Part shown: one piece after another, positions 6,603-14,745 of the stretch
Layout of the letters: each line of letters begins with the position of its first letter
Numbering within the stretch: position 1 is the first letter of the stretch
The notes under the pieces: model-generated
The model's database searches: none
Seen by the model: the letters and a program-made list of their open reading frames with translations, nothing else
What the model was told of the DNA's origin: nothing
Program-made: the position numbers and the translations under genes
NCBI RefSeq assembly: GCF_032027425.1
Contig: NZ_JAVSJA010000001.1
Coordinates: 2,431,501-2,495,500 of the forward strand
DNA: 64,000 nt
Direction: 5' to 3'
Origin: Microcystis wesenbergii NRERC-220
GTDB lineage: Bacteria > Cyanobacteriota > Cyanobacteriia > Cyanobacteriales > Microcystaceae

Positions 6603-9236
6603 CTAACCCTGGTTATCGGTCAGGGGTCGATGTTTCTCGATCAAATCGATCGCCTGGGTGACACTTTCGGGGAAAATTACCACTAAACCACCCTCAGAAA
6701 CCGTACTTAAAGCCTTCTCTAAAGCTTCCGTTTCATCGAGAATAACTTCCGGCCGCAAACTGGCATTTTCTTGGCTAATTCCCCTGAGAATTAAATCGGC
6801 CACTTCCCCCCGGCGGCGACCGCGAGTATCGTTATCTTCCTTAACAATAATCCGATCGAACATTTGGGCCGATAATTTCCCTAATAAAATTAAATCATCA
6901 TCGCGTCGATCGCCAGGTCCGCCGACCACGCCGACTTTTTCCCCGGACCAATTGCCGACAAAACCGCCGACGGCTTCGTATCCGGCGGGATTATGGGCAT
7001 AATCGATTAAAGCGTGATGGTGTCCCAAGTCAAACAGGTTCATCCTGCCGGGGGTTTGGGCCACGGAAGGTTTAAAAGTCCGCACCCCTTGGCGAATTAA
7101 CTCGATATCGATACCCTGCACAAAAGTCGCTAAACAGGCGGCCAAGGCGTTAGCAATCATAAAAGGAGCCATTCCCTGCATAGTCACGGGAATATTGACC
7201 GCTTCCTCGATTCTCAGCGTCCATTCTCCCTCTAGAATCGACAGATAGCCATTCTCATAGATGGCGGCCATGCCACCGCGACGGATATGGTCGTGAATAA
7301 TCGGGTTATCGGGACTCATGGAAAAATAAGCGACTCTTCCCTTGACTTTTTCGGCCATACTAGCGGTCAAGGGGTCATCGGCATTTAAAACCGCGTAACC
7401 CTCGGCGCTAACCACCTCGGCCACAACGCTTTTTACCTTCGCCATTTGTTCGATGGTGTCGATATCGCCGATACCCAAATGGTCGGCGGCCACATTTAAC
7501 ACCACTCCCACATCGCACTGATTAAAGGCTAAACCCGATCGCAGGATACCACCCCGGGCCGTTTCTAACACGGCAATCTCCACTGTGGGATCTTTCAAAA
7601 TCATACTGGCACTGTAGGGACCGGTGTTATCGCCCTTTTCTACGAGATAATCATCGATATATACGCCGTCCGTCGTGGTAAATCCGACTACTTTCCCCGT
7701 TTGTCGGCAAATATGAGAAATTAAGCGGCTAGTGGTGGTTTTGCCGTTAGTTCCCGTAATTGCCAGAATTGGCACGCGACTGGGAGTCCCGGGGGGGAAT
7801 AACATATCGATAACTGGGGCGGCGATATTGCGGGGTAAACCGCGACTAGGGGCGACGTGCATCCGAAAACCGGGGGCGGCGTTGACTTCTACGATCACCC
7901 CGTCCACTTCTTTCAGGGGTTTGCGGATATCATCTGTCACCACATCGATACCGGCAATGTCCAAACCGATTAATTTTGCCACTCTTTGGGCGATCCAGAC
8001 GTTTTCGGGGTGAATTTCGTCGGTACGATCCACAGCGATGCCGCCGGTGCTTAAATTAGCGGTAGCCCGCAGATAGGCGATCGCACCTTGGGGTAAAATG
8101 CTGGTTAATTCATAGCCCTGTTTTCCTAGCACATTAAGGGCGGTTTTGTCAATAGTTATTTTAGTTAAAACGTTGGCGTGACCCTCGCCCCGGTTGGGAT
8201 CTTGATTAGTAATTTCGATTAATTCTTCTACAGTTGAGCGCCCATCACCGACGACGTGAGCGGGAATCCGTTCGGCCACGGCGGCGACTTTGCCGTTTAT
8301 GACTAAAATTCGGTGATCACTGCCTTTATAATACCTTTCTACGATCACGCTGCGGGTTTTCGAGGCGGCACTGGCCAGATCATAGGCTTCCTCTGCTTCC
8401 TGTTGATTTTTGATGTCGATGCTGATACCCCGGCCGTGGTTGCCATCGAGGGGTTTAATCACGATGGGAAACCCTCCCACTTCCTCGATTGCCGCTGACA
8501 ACTCATCCAAGTATTGAATCACCGTACCCCGGGGGACTGGAATCCCACCATCCTTGAGGATAGTTTTTGTGCCTTCCTTGTCACAGGCCAACTCAACGGC
8601 TAAAATCCCCGAAAAACTGCTTAAAGTGGCTTGAATGCGCTTTTGGTGAACGCCATAGCCCAATTGCACCATGGCACGAGCGCTCAGGAGTAACCAGGGG
8701 ATATTTCTAGCTTGTGCTTCTTTGACGATAGTTTCGGTACTCGGACCGAGGGAGGCATTATTGCATAAATCGCGTAAATCTGCTAAATCTTGGGCCAATT
8801 CTTCCTGAGGATAGGTTCCCGTATCGACAATCGATTGACACAACCGCACGGCAGCCCGACCCGCATAACGTCCCGCTTGCTCCTCAACGTATTCAAACAC
8901 GACGTTATAGACTCCTGGGGTGGAGGTGGCTCTAGTGCGACCAAACCCGACGGGAGTTCCCGCCAATTCCTGCAATTCCAGGGCGATATGTTCGATAATA
9001 TGGCCCATATAAGTACCAGTGCGGACTCGTTCAAAGAAACCGCCGCGATAACCGGGGGAGCAGTAATGTTCGACTAAACTGGGCAGAACGTCGATTAATC
9101 CCTCGTAAAAGCCGGGGATTTCATTCGATGGCTTCTCTGCGAGATCTTCGAGATCCAGACGCATAACAATGAGCTTGTCGCGACGAATACTCCAGTAGTT
9201 GGGACCGCGCAGGGTTTGGGTTCTGAGAATTTTCAT
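6603..9236 (-). CDS. cphA: Cyanophycin synthetase CphA
   Basis: An 877-residue enzyme, the usual length. The N-terminal domain begins MKILRTQTLRGPNYWSIRR, a CphA signature. An ATP-grasp domain (about 220-470) adds aspartate, and a Mur-ligase-like domain (about 490-870) with the P-loop GTNGKTTTSR adds arginine to the side chain. Together they polymerise multi-L-arginyl-poly-L-aspartate, the nitrogen reserve granule. It is on the same strand as cphB (10716-11570), but an IsrB element of about 1.4 kb now separates the two, so joint transcription may be altered. Confidence 0.97.
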   Translation of the reverse strand: MKILRTQTLRGPNYWSIRRDKLIVMRLDLEDLAEKPSNEIPGFYEGLIDVLPSLVEHYCSPGYRGGFFERVRTGTYMGHIIEHIALELQELAGTPVGFGRTRATSTPGVYNVVFEYVEEQAGRYAGRAAVRLCQSIVDTGTYPQEELAQDLADLRDLCNNASLGPSTETIVKEAQARNIPWLLLSARAMVQLGYGVHQKRIQATLSSFSGILAVELACDKEGTKTILKDGGIPVPRGTVIQYLDELSAAIEEVGGFPIVIKPLDGNHGRGISIDIKNQQEAEEAYDLASAASKTRSVIVERYYKGSDHRILVINGKVAAVAERIPAHVVGDGRSTVEELIEITNQDPNRGEGHANVLTKITIDKTALNVLGKQGYELTSILPQGAIAYLRATANLSTGGIAVDRTDEIHPENVWIAQRVAKLIGLDIAGIDVVTDDIRKPLKEVDGVIVEVNAAPGFRMHVAPSRGLPRNIAAPVIDMLFPPGTPSRVPILAITGTNGKTTTSRLISHICRQTGKVVGFTTTDGVYIDDYLVEKGDNTGPYSASMILKDPTVEIAVLETARGGILRSGLAFNQCDVGVVLNVAADHLGIGDIDTIEQMAKVKSVVAEVVSAEGYAVLNADDPLTASMAEKVKGRVAYFSMSPDNPIIHDHIRRGGMAAIYENGYLSILEGEWTLRIEEAVNIPVTMQGMAPFMIANALAACLATFVQGIDIELIRQGVRTFKPSVAQTPGRMNLFDLGHHHALIDYAHNPAGYEAVGGFVGNWSGEKVGVVGGPGDRRDDDLILLGKLSAQMFDRIIVKEDNDTRGRRRGEVADLILRGISQENASLRPEVILDETEALEKALSTVSEGGLVVIFPESVTQAIDLIEKHRPLTDNQG

Positions 9237-9295
9237 TGAAAAACTGGGTCTGAAACCCCGCCCTTTAGCGATAGCGGAGGGCGGCTTTATATGAG

Positions 9296-10393
9296 TTAGT
9301 GAGAAACAATTAAACCGTTAGAACGACGAATTAACTGAATCTTGCTAACAGTTATCTGTCCCAATCGTTTCCAATTGGCATCGCTTACAGATAGCTGTTT
9401 TTCGGTATCTCCACTAACATAACCAATTCCTTTAGGAGAAGAAACTAAATCTCCTTTACGGAACCCATGTCTTGTGGTAGAGCCACCATATTTACGTCGT
9501 TTACCACCTTTAGAAAAAACCATCAGGTGAAGTTGACGACGACTAATAGGAGGACGTTTGATGACAGCAAAGGAAGCGTTTGTTACTTTAACAGAACCCT
9601 TCCAATCGTATCCATGACTATTAGAAGCATGAAATGGCCAATAATCTAAAAACTGAAAACAGGCAAGAGCAATTCCATCGTTAGCATGACTTTCTGGTGA
9701 TTGTTCTGCTTTATTTTTGGACTTTTCTAGTCGCAAATGTTTTCTAAGATTAGAGGTTTGCCAACCAAAGCGAGTATGGACTGTTGCCAATTGAGATAGT
9801 TGCTCAATAGCCCATTTCTGTCCGACCATAACCGACGAGAAACCTTTTCCAGACTTAGCTCCTTTTCTACCAGAAGTTAGATCAATATCGGCTTTGATGT
9901 ACTCAAAGTAAATATCGGTAATTGGATAGATTTTGGTTAGTTCGGAAACGACTCGAAGTTCAAGTTGACGATTAGCTCTGATTGAGGGAGCTAATTTTCC
10001 TGTTCTTCTATTTGAGAATCGTTTTTGTCGATGCGCTCTTAGATTAAAAGAAAGTTGGCGGTTAATCCGTCTTTTTCTACGTCCTCTTCGCATTAACCGT
10101 CTATTGTCCATGCGCTCTTTTACTCGTTTAAAAGGAAGTTCTAAGTGAGCCTTCCAAAGAGTAAAAAGAGAGGATTGAACGCCAATTCCAGAGAATAATT
10201 TACCCGGGTCAATACCAATAGCAATCGGTTGGGTTTTACTATCGGAAGGTTCATCGGTTAGCTGGACATAGAAAATATCTAAGTCGTTGAATTTACCGAT
10301 AGCTTTTCCTTCCTTAATCCACCGTCTGGCCCGACTAGGTTTGGTGGGCATTAACGGTTTTCCGTCTTTTGAGATAACAGGAACTCTTGCCAT
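9296..10393 (-). CDS. isrB: IsrB, RuvC-only OMEGA nickase (IscB relative without HNH)
   Basis: A 365-residue protein. It opens with the PLMP domain (GKPLMPTKPSRARRW, residues 11-25), then RuvC-I (IAIGIDPGK, Asp62), an arginine-rich bridge helix (residues 90-112, RRLMRRGRRKRR), RuvC-II (DIYFEYIKAD, Glu164) and RuvC-III (SHANDGIAL, His236 and Asp239). Between RuvC-II and RuvC-III there are only about 70 residues and no HNH nuclease, which marks IsrB rather than IscB; IsrB proteins are about 350 residues. Known IsrB is an RNA-guided DNA nickase. All three RuvC acidic positions are intact, so it may be active. Confidence 0.85.
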   Translation of the reverse strand: MARVPVISKDGKPLMPTKPSRARRWIKEGKAIGKFNDLDIFYVQLTDEPSDSKTQPIAIGIDPGKLFSGIGVQSSLFTLWKAHLELPFKRVKERMDNRRLMRRGRRKRRINRQLSFNLRAHRQKRFSNRRTGKLAPSIRANRQLELRVVSELTKIYPITDIYFEYIKADIDLTSGRKGAKSGKGFSSVMVGQKWAIEQLSQLATVHTRFGWQTSNLRKHLRLEKSKNKAEQSPESHANDGIALACFQFLDYWPFHASNSHGYDWKGSVKVTNASFAVIKRPPISRRQLHLMVFSKGGKRRKYGGSTTRHGFRKGDLVSSPKGIGYVSGDTEKQLSVSDANWKRLGQITVSKIQLIRRSNGLIVSH

Positions 10394-10610
10394 GGAGATA
10401 ATCCTTAAGAGTGAAGTTAATGTCCCTTACCGCAACACAATCAAGATGTCTTGTCTAACAACGCTTTACCAATAAAGCTGAGAGGGAATCCGAACTAGGG
10501 AAGCATTCGGAAGTCTGTGCCAGATTGTGTCTCGGTGCGGTAGTCTCTACTTGCGTCGCCTAAATTGGTTTAGGCAAGCTCCGTCCCTTTTAGGGCGGGG
10601 TTAGTGACGA
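10394..10610 (-). ncRNA. Candidate omega-RNA (guide RNA) of the IsrB element
   Basis: About 215 bp upstream of isrB has no ORF but several hairpins on the minus strand: GCCTAAA paired with TTTAGGC (about 10558-10575), the CCGCCC/GGGACGG end hairpin, and a stem around TTCCCTAGTTCGGATTCCC. In IscB/IsrB systems the omega-RNA is encoded just upstream of the protein, with the guide at its 5' end reading out of the element. If so, the guide would come from flanking DNA at about 10606-10630. Position and hairpins are seen; function is inferred. Confidence 0.55.
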
Positions 10611-10679
10611 TATAGCTGATGTTCGCTGTTGAGAAGCACAAAGAAGCCGTTGTTTATTGTCCGGGTTTCCGAGATCGGT

Positions 10680-10702
10680 AAACTGTTCACGATGAACAGT
10701 TT
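10680..10702. terminator. Perfect hairpin downstream of cphB
   Basis: AAACTGTTCA and TGAACAGTTT pair perfectly around a 3-base loop, 13 bp past the cphB stop codon. A T run follows on the plus strand only, so it fits a plus-strand terminator better. It could also stabilise the 3' end of cphB mRNA or attenuate read-through into cphA. Confidence 0.45.
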
Positions 10703-10715
10703 TTCAGGAGTTTTT

Positions 10716-11570
10716 TTACCCCAATTTAGCGATCACTTGCTGTTTTTTGAGATGATAGCCATCACCGTAGGAAAGAATATGTACCCGCAGATTATGCAGA
10801 CTCAGGGGTTCGTTAGCGGTGACCTGATGGTGGTTGGTGTGGGACATTGCCCTGGCATCAATTACCGTCACTGTACCGCAGCCGATTACCGTCATCGTGC
10901 CATCCCGTTCAAACATAGCGCAGGTATCTTCATCGATGCCAATTCCTAAACGTTCGGGATAACCGGAGATAGCGCTCATTAACCGAGCCATGCGGTTGCG
11001 ATTGTGGAAGTGTTGATCGACAATGACTTCAGGAATCAGACCTAATCCCATGGCCATATCCACTAGGGCCCGATTTGGTGCTTCCCCGCTGCTGCCCCCA
11101 GCAATCATGTGATGACCCATAACGGCAGCCCCGGCGCTAGTTCCAGCCAGGGTCAGTTCTCCCCGTTGCACTCTTTGTCTGATTCTTTCCATCAGGGGAG
11201 TATCGGAGAGCAACCCGCATAAACGCAGCTGGTCGCCTCCGGTCATAAATACACCTGTACATTCTTCGATGTAGGCCTGGAATTGGGGGTCTTCTCCCTG
11301 TACGCGATCACGAATATCGATAACTTTGACGTATTTTGCCCCCATTTCCTCGAAAATCTTCTGATAGCGATCGCCGATTAAAACCGGTTCTCTAGAAGCG
11401 GAGGGAACAATAGCGATCACTGCTTCGCTACCCCCGGCGCGATTCCAAAAGGTGTGCAGTATCTCTTTACCGTGGACTTTATCCTCGGCACCTCCAATGA
11501 CTAAAATCGCCGTTTTGAGAGATATGGGGGCAGGATTTTCGTGGTGTTGGGTTTCTAGCTCGATGATCAT
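10716..11570 (-). CDS. cphB: Cyanophycinase CphB
   Basis: A 284-residue serine peptidase of the S51-like family. It shows VIGGAEDK near the start, the GGDQLR loop, the nucleophile elbow GTSAGAAVM with the catalytic Ser, and HFHNRNRMARL. It hydrolyses cyanophycin to beta-Asp-Arg dipeptides. The ATG at 11570 (MIIELETQHHENP) gives the family's normal length; an upstream in-frame start at 11699 would add 43 residues that do not look conserved. It precedes cphA on the same strand, with an IsrB element inserted between the pair. Confidence 0.93.
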   Translation of the reverse strand: MIIELETQHHENPAPISLKTAILVIGGAEDKVHGKEILHTFWNRAGGSEAVIAIVPSASREPVLIGDRYQKIFEEMGAKYVKVIDIRDRVQGEDPQFQAYIEECTGVFMTGGDQLRLCGLLSDTPLMERIRQRVQRGELTLAGTSAGAAVMGHHMIAGGSSGEAPNRALVDMAMGLGLIPEVIVDQHFHNRNRMARLMSAISGYPERLGIGIDEDTCAMFERDGTMTVIGCGTVTVIDARAMSHTNHHQVTANEPLSLHNLRVHILSYGDGYHLKKQQVIAKLG

Positions 11571-11943
11571 GTCACTGAACGAATAGACATTTTTAGGGAT
11601 GGAAGGTTTTTCGGGAAGATGGACAAGTATTTTAATGTTATTTTCCCTGAACGGTTGACGGAAAAAAATGCGGTTTAGGAATATTTTTCGGGACATCAAG
11701 CAATAGTAGAGGCGATTTTAGCAATTTTCTTCGATCCACTGGCAATGACGGACTTTTAGTTAACTTTAAGTCTAGGCTAGACTTCGATCACTCAAGCTAG
11801 AGCCAGAAAAACCCCTAGACAGTACAGCATAGTCTATCATGTTATCGAGATAGACTAGCGCCAAATTAGCAAGATTTTAACCGATCGAGCCGTGACAAAA
11901 TGATACATTAAACACTATTCCAGTCTAGGCCTTAATTTTCCCC
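11571..11943. promoter_or_regulatory. Divergent cphB/trmD intergenic region with repeated AGTCTA motifs
   Basis: This 373-bp region holds AGTCTAGGCTAGACT (a perfect inverted repeat, 11769-11783), TAGTCTAT and ATAGACTA (11830-11837 and 11850-11857, inverted with a 12-base gap) and a further AGTCTAGGC at 11922-11930. Recurrence of one motif in both orientations between divergent genes suggests operator sites. No regulator is identified. Confidence 0.4.
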
Positions 11944-12639
11944 GTGCAGTTTGACATTATTACTCTCTTTCCCGATTTTTTTACTTCACCGCTGCAGTCG
12001 GGGTTGTTGGCAAAAGCTCTCGAACGCGACATCGCTAGGGTAAATTTGGTCAATCTCCGGGATTTTGCCCACGATAAACACCGTCGCGTCGATGATGAAC
12101 CCTACGGTGGTGGTGTGGGAATGTTATTAAAACCAGAGCCAATTTTTGAGGCGATCGAGTCTTTAGAAATTTTACCACCCCGGGAGATCCTGCTGATGAC
12201 TCCCCAGGGGGAACCTCTCAATCAAGCTTTACTGAAAACTTGGTCCAGTAGTTATCAGCAGTTAATTCTCATCTGTGGGCATTATGAAGGAGTAGATGAG
12301 CGGGTTTGTGAGCATTTGGTGACTAGAGAGGTATCTTTAGGGGATTTTGTCCTAACTTGTGGGGAAATTCCTGCTTTAGCGATTATTAACGGGGTGACGC
12401 GGTTGTTACCCGGGACGGTAGGTAAGGCGGAATCGTTGAAATTGGAGAGTTTTGAGGCAGGTTTATTGGATTATCCCCAATATACCCGGCCGCCGGTCTT
12501 TCGCGGTTGGCAAGTGCCGCCGGTTTTGCGATCGGGTAATCATCAGGATATCGCTGATTGGCGCTATCAACAACAACTCGATCGCACTAAGGAACGTCGT
12601 CCAGATCTCTGGCAAAAATGGCTAGAGGAACGGGATTAA
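11944..12639 (+). CDS. trmD: tRNA (guanine-N1)-methyltransferase TrmD
   Basis: A 231-residue SPOUT-class methylase that modifies G37 of tRNAs to prevent frameshifting. It carries the family start FDIITLFPDFF, the segment DDEPYGGGVGM, and the knot region LICGHYEGVDERV with LGDFVLTCGEIPALAIINGVTRLLPG. Translation appears to start at a GTG (11944), because FDIITLFP is within the first few residues. It is divergent from cphB. A repeat field begins a few bases after its stop. Confidence 0.95.
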   Translation: MQFDIITLFPDFFTSPLQSGLLAKALERDIARVNLVNLRDFAHDKHRRVDDEPYGGGVGMLLKPEPIFEAIESLEILPPREILLMTPQGEPLNQALLKTWSSSYQQLILICGHYEGVDERVCEHLVTREVSLGDFVLTCGEIPALAIINGVTRLLPGTVGKAESLKLESFEAGLLDYPQYTRPPVFRGWQVPPVLRSGNHQDIADWRYQQQLDRTKERRPDLWQKWLEERD

Positions 12640-12682
12640 TCCCCAAAAATGCTCGCGTGGGGAGAAGGGAGCAGGGAGCAGG

Positions 12683-12907
12683 GGAGATTTCCTGAAAACC
12701 CTTGACAAATGACGAGACTTGCTTTAAACTTTATGTATAATGGGAATCCGTGCGCACATATATATAGGGTTTTTGGGCAAAGATAAGAGAGAAAAAAATA
12801 GCCTGAAAAATCGGGTTGGGTAGGAAGAGGATAAAGGTATGAAGACGGAAAATTTCTCTCCCCGACAAGCATTAAACAAAGCATTTCTGAGTAGGGATAA
12901 TTCATGA
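12683..12907 (+). repeat. Truncated upstream copy A of the type IIG gene's promoter and first codons
   Basis: This copy carries TTGACA (12702-12707), 17 bases, then TAAACT, followed by a leader and an ATG at 12839. The ATG opens a 22-residue peptide whose first 17 residues (MKTENFSPRQALNKAFL) match the type IIG protein starting at 14746. The match ends where a REP palindrome begins (12891), and the frame stops inside it. It is a degenerate duplicate of the real 5' region. Confidence 0.8.
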
Positions 12908-12960
12908 ATTATCCCTACGGAATTATCCCTACGGAATTATCCTTACGGAATTATCCCTAC
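12891..12960. repeat. REP palindrome followed by 4 copies of a 14-bp tandem repeat
   Basis: A 28-bp palindrome (half GTAGGGATAATTCA, 12891-12918) leads into four 14-bp units (consensus GGAATTATCCCTAC, with a C/T variant) covering 12905-12960. The array ends at GATCTGAATTG, the same boundary as the two later arrays. Confidence 0.85.
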
Positions 12961-12983
12961 GATCTGAATTGTTGTTACGGTGA

Positions 12984-13562
12984 TTATAAATCCTTTCTAC
13001 CGAAGTTTTGCCAAAACTGAAGTTCCTCCTGACTAGGTTTGACTTGCTGATTTTCAATATCTTGATGCCATTTTAAAGGATTATTAACAATATATTCTCT
13101 AATTTTCGTTAAGGAAACCTCATCACGGATAATATGTTCATAATAATTCTTTTGCCAAACCGATTGACCTTGATTACCCCGCAATTGATTAATCAGTTTA
13201 GCACTATTCATTTTAAAATAACCAATCACTTTGGGTAACAACATTTTTCTCCTTTCCTTCAGTAGAGATAATTCATGAATTATCTCTACTGGGTTATCAA
13301 TAAATATTATTCCATGAATATGATTAGGCATAATCACAAATTCATCCAAAATAACCTCTTCATAACGAGTATCTAAACTATGCCAAATATCCTTAACAAC
13401 TTGACCAAATTGATTAATATTCATAACATTATCTTGTATGTCACCTAATGAATTTTCACTATTTTTAATACAAATTGTTACGAAATATCCACCCGATTGA
13501 GAATAATCATAGTGAGATAATCTTAAGGAACGACGATGGGTTTTATCAGAAAAGTTATTCAT
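12984..13562 (-). CDS. REP-associated tyrosine transposase (RAYT, Y1 HUH family)
   Basis: A 192-residue Y1-type transposase: HRRSLRLSHYDYSQSGGYFVTI near the start, the HUH metal-binding motif MPNHIHG (His81 and His83) and the catalytic tyrosine in KNYYEHIIRD (140/141). The ATG at 13562 has AGGAG eight bases upstream. RAYTs cut and paste single-stranded REP palindromes, and REP palindromes flank this gene. Oddly, a perfect 30-bp REP-like palindrome (13261-13290) lies inside the coding region and encodes residues 92-100 in frame. The gene looks intact. Confidence 0.88.
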   Translation of the reverse strand: MNNFSDKTHRRSLRLSHYDYSQSGGYFVTICIKNSENSLGDIQDNVMNINQFGQVVKDIWHSLDTRYEEVILDEFVIMPNHIHGIIFIDNPVEIIHELSLLKERRKMLLPKVIGYFKMNSAKLINQLRGNQGQSVWQKNYYEHIIRDEVSLTKIREYIVNNPLKWHQDIENQQVKPSQEELQFWQNFGRKDL

Positions 13563-13759
13563 TTATTCATCTCCTTGTCAGGATAATAAATAGGAATCTC
13601 ATTTTAGTTTTTGGCTATTTAGTAAAATAAGATCAAGCTGAAGATAACAATAATTGTAACTGCTCGGTCTCGCGTAGCGAGCGCGTTGCGACCGCTTCCT
13701 TTAAACTTTCTACCCCTGCAAACTTACTGGCAATTTCCCTCACCTCTTGGGAAGTGGGG
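13563..13759. other. RAYT upstream region with a short gene remnant
   Basis: On the minus strand, about 13636-13755 reads LPTSQEVREIASKFAGVESL and ends in QLQLLLSSA, which looks like the C-terminal end of an unidentified protein. It also contains GCGTAGCGAGCGCG, an octamer-rich segment of the kind found in cyanobacterial short repeats. Upstream it fuses to the next duplicated promoter copy, so no complete gene exists here. Confidence 0.35.
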
Positions 13760-13983
13760 AGATTTTCTAAAAACCCTTGACAAATGGCGAGACTTGCTTT
13801 AGACTTTTTAGATAATGGGAATCCGTGCGCAAATATATATATAGTTTTTGAGCAAAGATAAGAGAGAAAAAAATAGACTCCAAAACCGGGTTGAGTAGGA
13901 AGAGGATATAAGGTATGAAGACAGAAAATTTCTCTCCCCGACAAGCATTAAACAAAGCATTCCTGAGTAGGGATAATTCATGA
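13760..13983 (+). repeat. Truncated upstream copy B of the type IIG gene's promoter and first codons
   Basis: Nearly identical to 14595-14790. It has TTGACA (13777-13782), 17 bases, TAGACT (13800-13805), a leader with AAGGT, and an ATG at 13915 opening a 22-residue peptide ending at 13983. The shared coding part ends at AAAGCATTCCT, where the REP palindrome starts (13967). Confidence 0.85.
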
Positions 13984-14106
13984 ATTATCCCTACGGAATT
14001 ATCCCTACGGAATTATCCCTACGGAATTATCCCTACGGAATTATCCCTACGGAATTATCCCTACGGAATTATCCCTACGGAATTATCCCTACGGAATTAT
14101 CCCTAC
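13967..14106. repeat. REP palindrome followed by 9 copies of the 14-bp tandem repeat
   Basis: The 28-bp palindrome (13967-13994) leads into nine units of GGAATTATCCCTAC (13981-14106), nearly perfect. Fourteen is not a multiple of three, so any reading through it cycles through all frames and gives a repetitive pseudo-peptide. I do not regard it as coding. Confidence 0.9.
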
Positions 14107-14371
14107 GATCTGAATTGTTGTTACGGTGATTATAAAATCGGCTCGATTTTTTTTCTAAAAACCCTTGACAAATGGCGAGACTTGCTTTAGACTTTTTAGA
14201 TAATGGGAATCCGTGCGCAAATATATATATAGTTTTTGAGCGAAGATAAGAGAGAAAAAAATAGACTCCAAAACCGGGTTGAGTAGGAAGAGGATATAAG
14301 GTATGAAGACAGAAAATTTCTCTCCCCGACAAGCATTAAACAAAGCATTCCTGAGTAGGGATAATTCATGA
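14107..14371 (+). repeat. Truncated upstream copy C of the type IIG gene's promoter and first codons
   Basis: This copy starts at GATCTGAATTGTTGTTACGG, carries TTGACA (14165-14170) with TAGACT 17 bases later, and has an ATG at 14303 opening the same 22-residue peptide ending at 14371. The next identical boundary is at 14551, so the whole unit including its 14-bp array has a 444-bp period. Confidence 0.85.
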
Positions 14372-14550
14372 ATTATCCCTACGGAATTATCCCTACGGAA
14401 TTATCCTTACGGAATTATCCCTACGGAATTATCCCTACGGAATTATCCCTACGGAATTATCCTTACGGAATTATCCTTACGGAATTATCCTTACGGAATT
14501 ATCCTTACGGAATTATCCTTACGGAATTATCCCTACGGAATTATCCTTAC
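14355..14550. repeat. REP palindrome followed by 13 copies of the 14-bp tandem repeat
   Basis: The palindrome (14355-14382) leads into thirteen 14-bp units (14369-14550) that mix ATCCCTAC and ATCCTTAC variants. The three arrays in this field have 4, 9 and 13 copies, so copy number is clearly unstable. Confidence 0.9.
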
Positions 14551-14608
14551 GATCTGAATTGTTGTTACGGTGATTATAAAATCGGCTCGATTTTTTTTCT
14601 AAAAACCC

Positions 14609-14637
14609 TTGACAAATGACGAGACTTGCTTTAGACT
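14609..14637 (+). promoter_or_regulatory. Sigma-70-type promoter of the type IIG R-M gene
   Basis: TTGACA (14609-14614), 17-base spacer, TAGACT (14632-14637), about 108 bp before the ATG. The same arrangement is repeated in the three upstream copies. Only the -10 departs from consensus. Confidence 0.5.
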
Positions 14638-14745
14638 TTTTAGATAATGGGAATCCGTGCGCAAATATATATAGGGTTTTTGAGCAAAGATAAGAGAGAA
14701 AAAAATAGACTCCAAAATCGGGTTGAGTAGGAAGAGGATAAAGGT

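Larger units (their letters stand above)
9240..10610 (-). mobile_element. IsrB-type OMEGA element (IS200/IS605-like ends) between cphB and cphA
   Basis: This segment holds an isrB gene and a structured upstream region. Both ends carry C/G-rich hairpins: CCGCCCT and AGGGCGG at about 9258-9284, and CCGTCCC and GGGCGG at about 10580-10599. Such subterminal hairpins are typical of IS200/IS605-like elements. No tnpA is present, so the element would need a transposase in trans. The exact ends are estimated. Confidence 0.6.

Noticed and set aside
8783-9077. Open readings on both strands within cphA
   Set aside because: They are shadows of the well-supported cphA frame, with no start signals of their own.
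9296-10393. isrB as IscB (with HNH) or TnpB
   Set aside because: It has the PLMP domain and RRXRR bridge helix, so it is not TnpB. The RuvC-II to RuvC-III gap is too short for an HNH domain.
12636-12905. Minus-strand readings in the duplicated promoter blocks as small genes (also at 13633-13955, 14075-14343 and 14519-14791)
   Set aside because: They are the antisense of the same duplicated promoter-leader unit and occur in each copy. The only part that may be a real remnant is the tail at about 13636-13755.
13981-14550. 14-bp arrays as a CRISPR array
   Set aside because: The units are contiguous, without unique spacers, and much shorter than CRISPR repeats. They begin in a REP palindrome.
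14368-14619. Repetitive peptide (NYPYGIIPTELSLR units) read from the 14-bp array as a gene
   Set aside because: A 14-bp period cycles through all frames and gives the same open pattern by chance. There is no ribosome binding site and no family.
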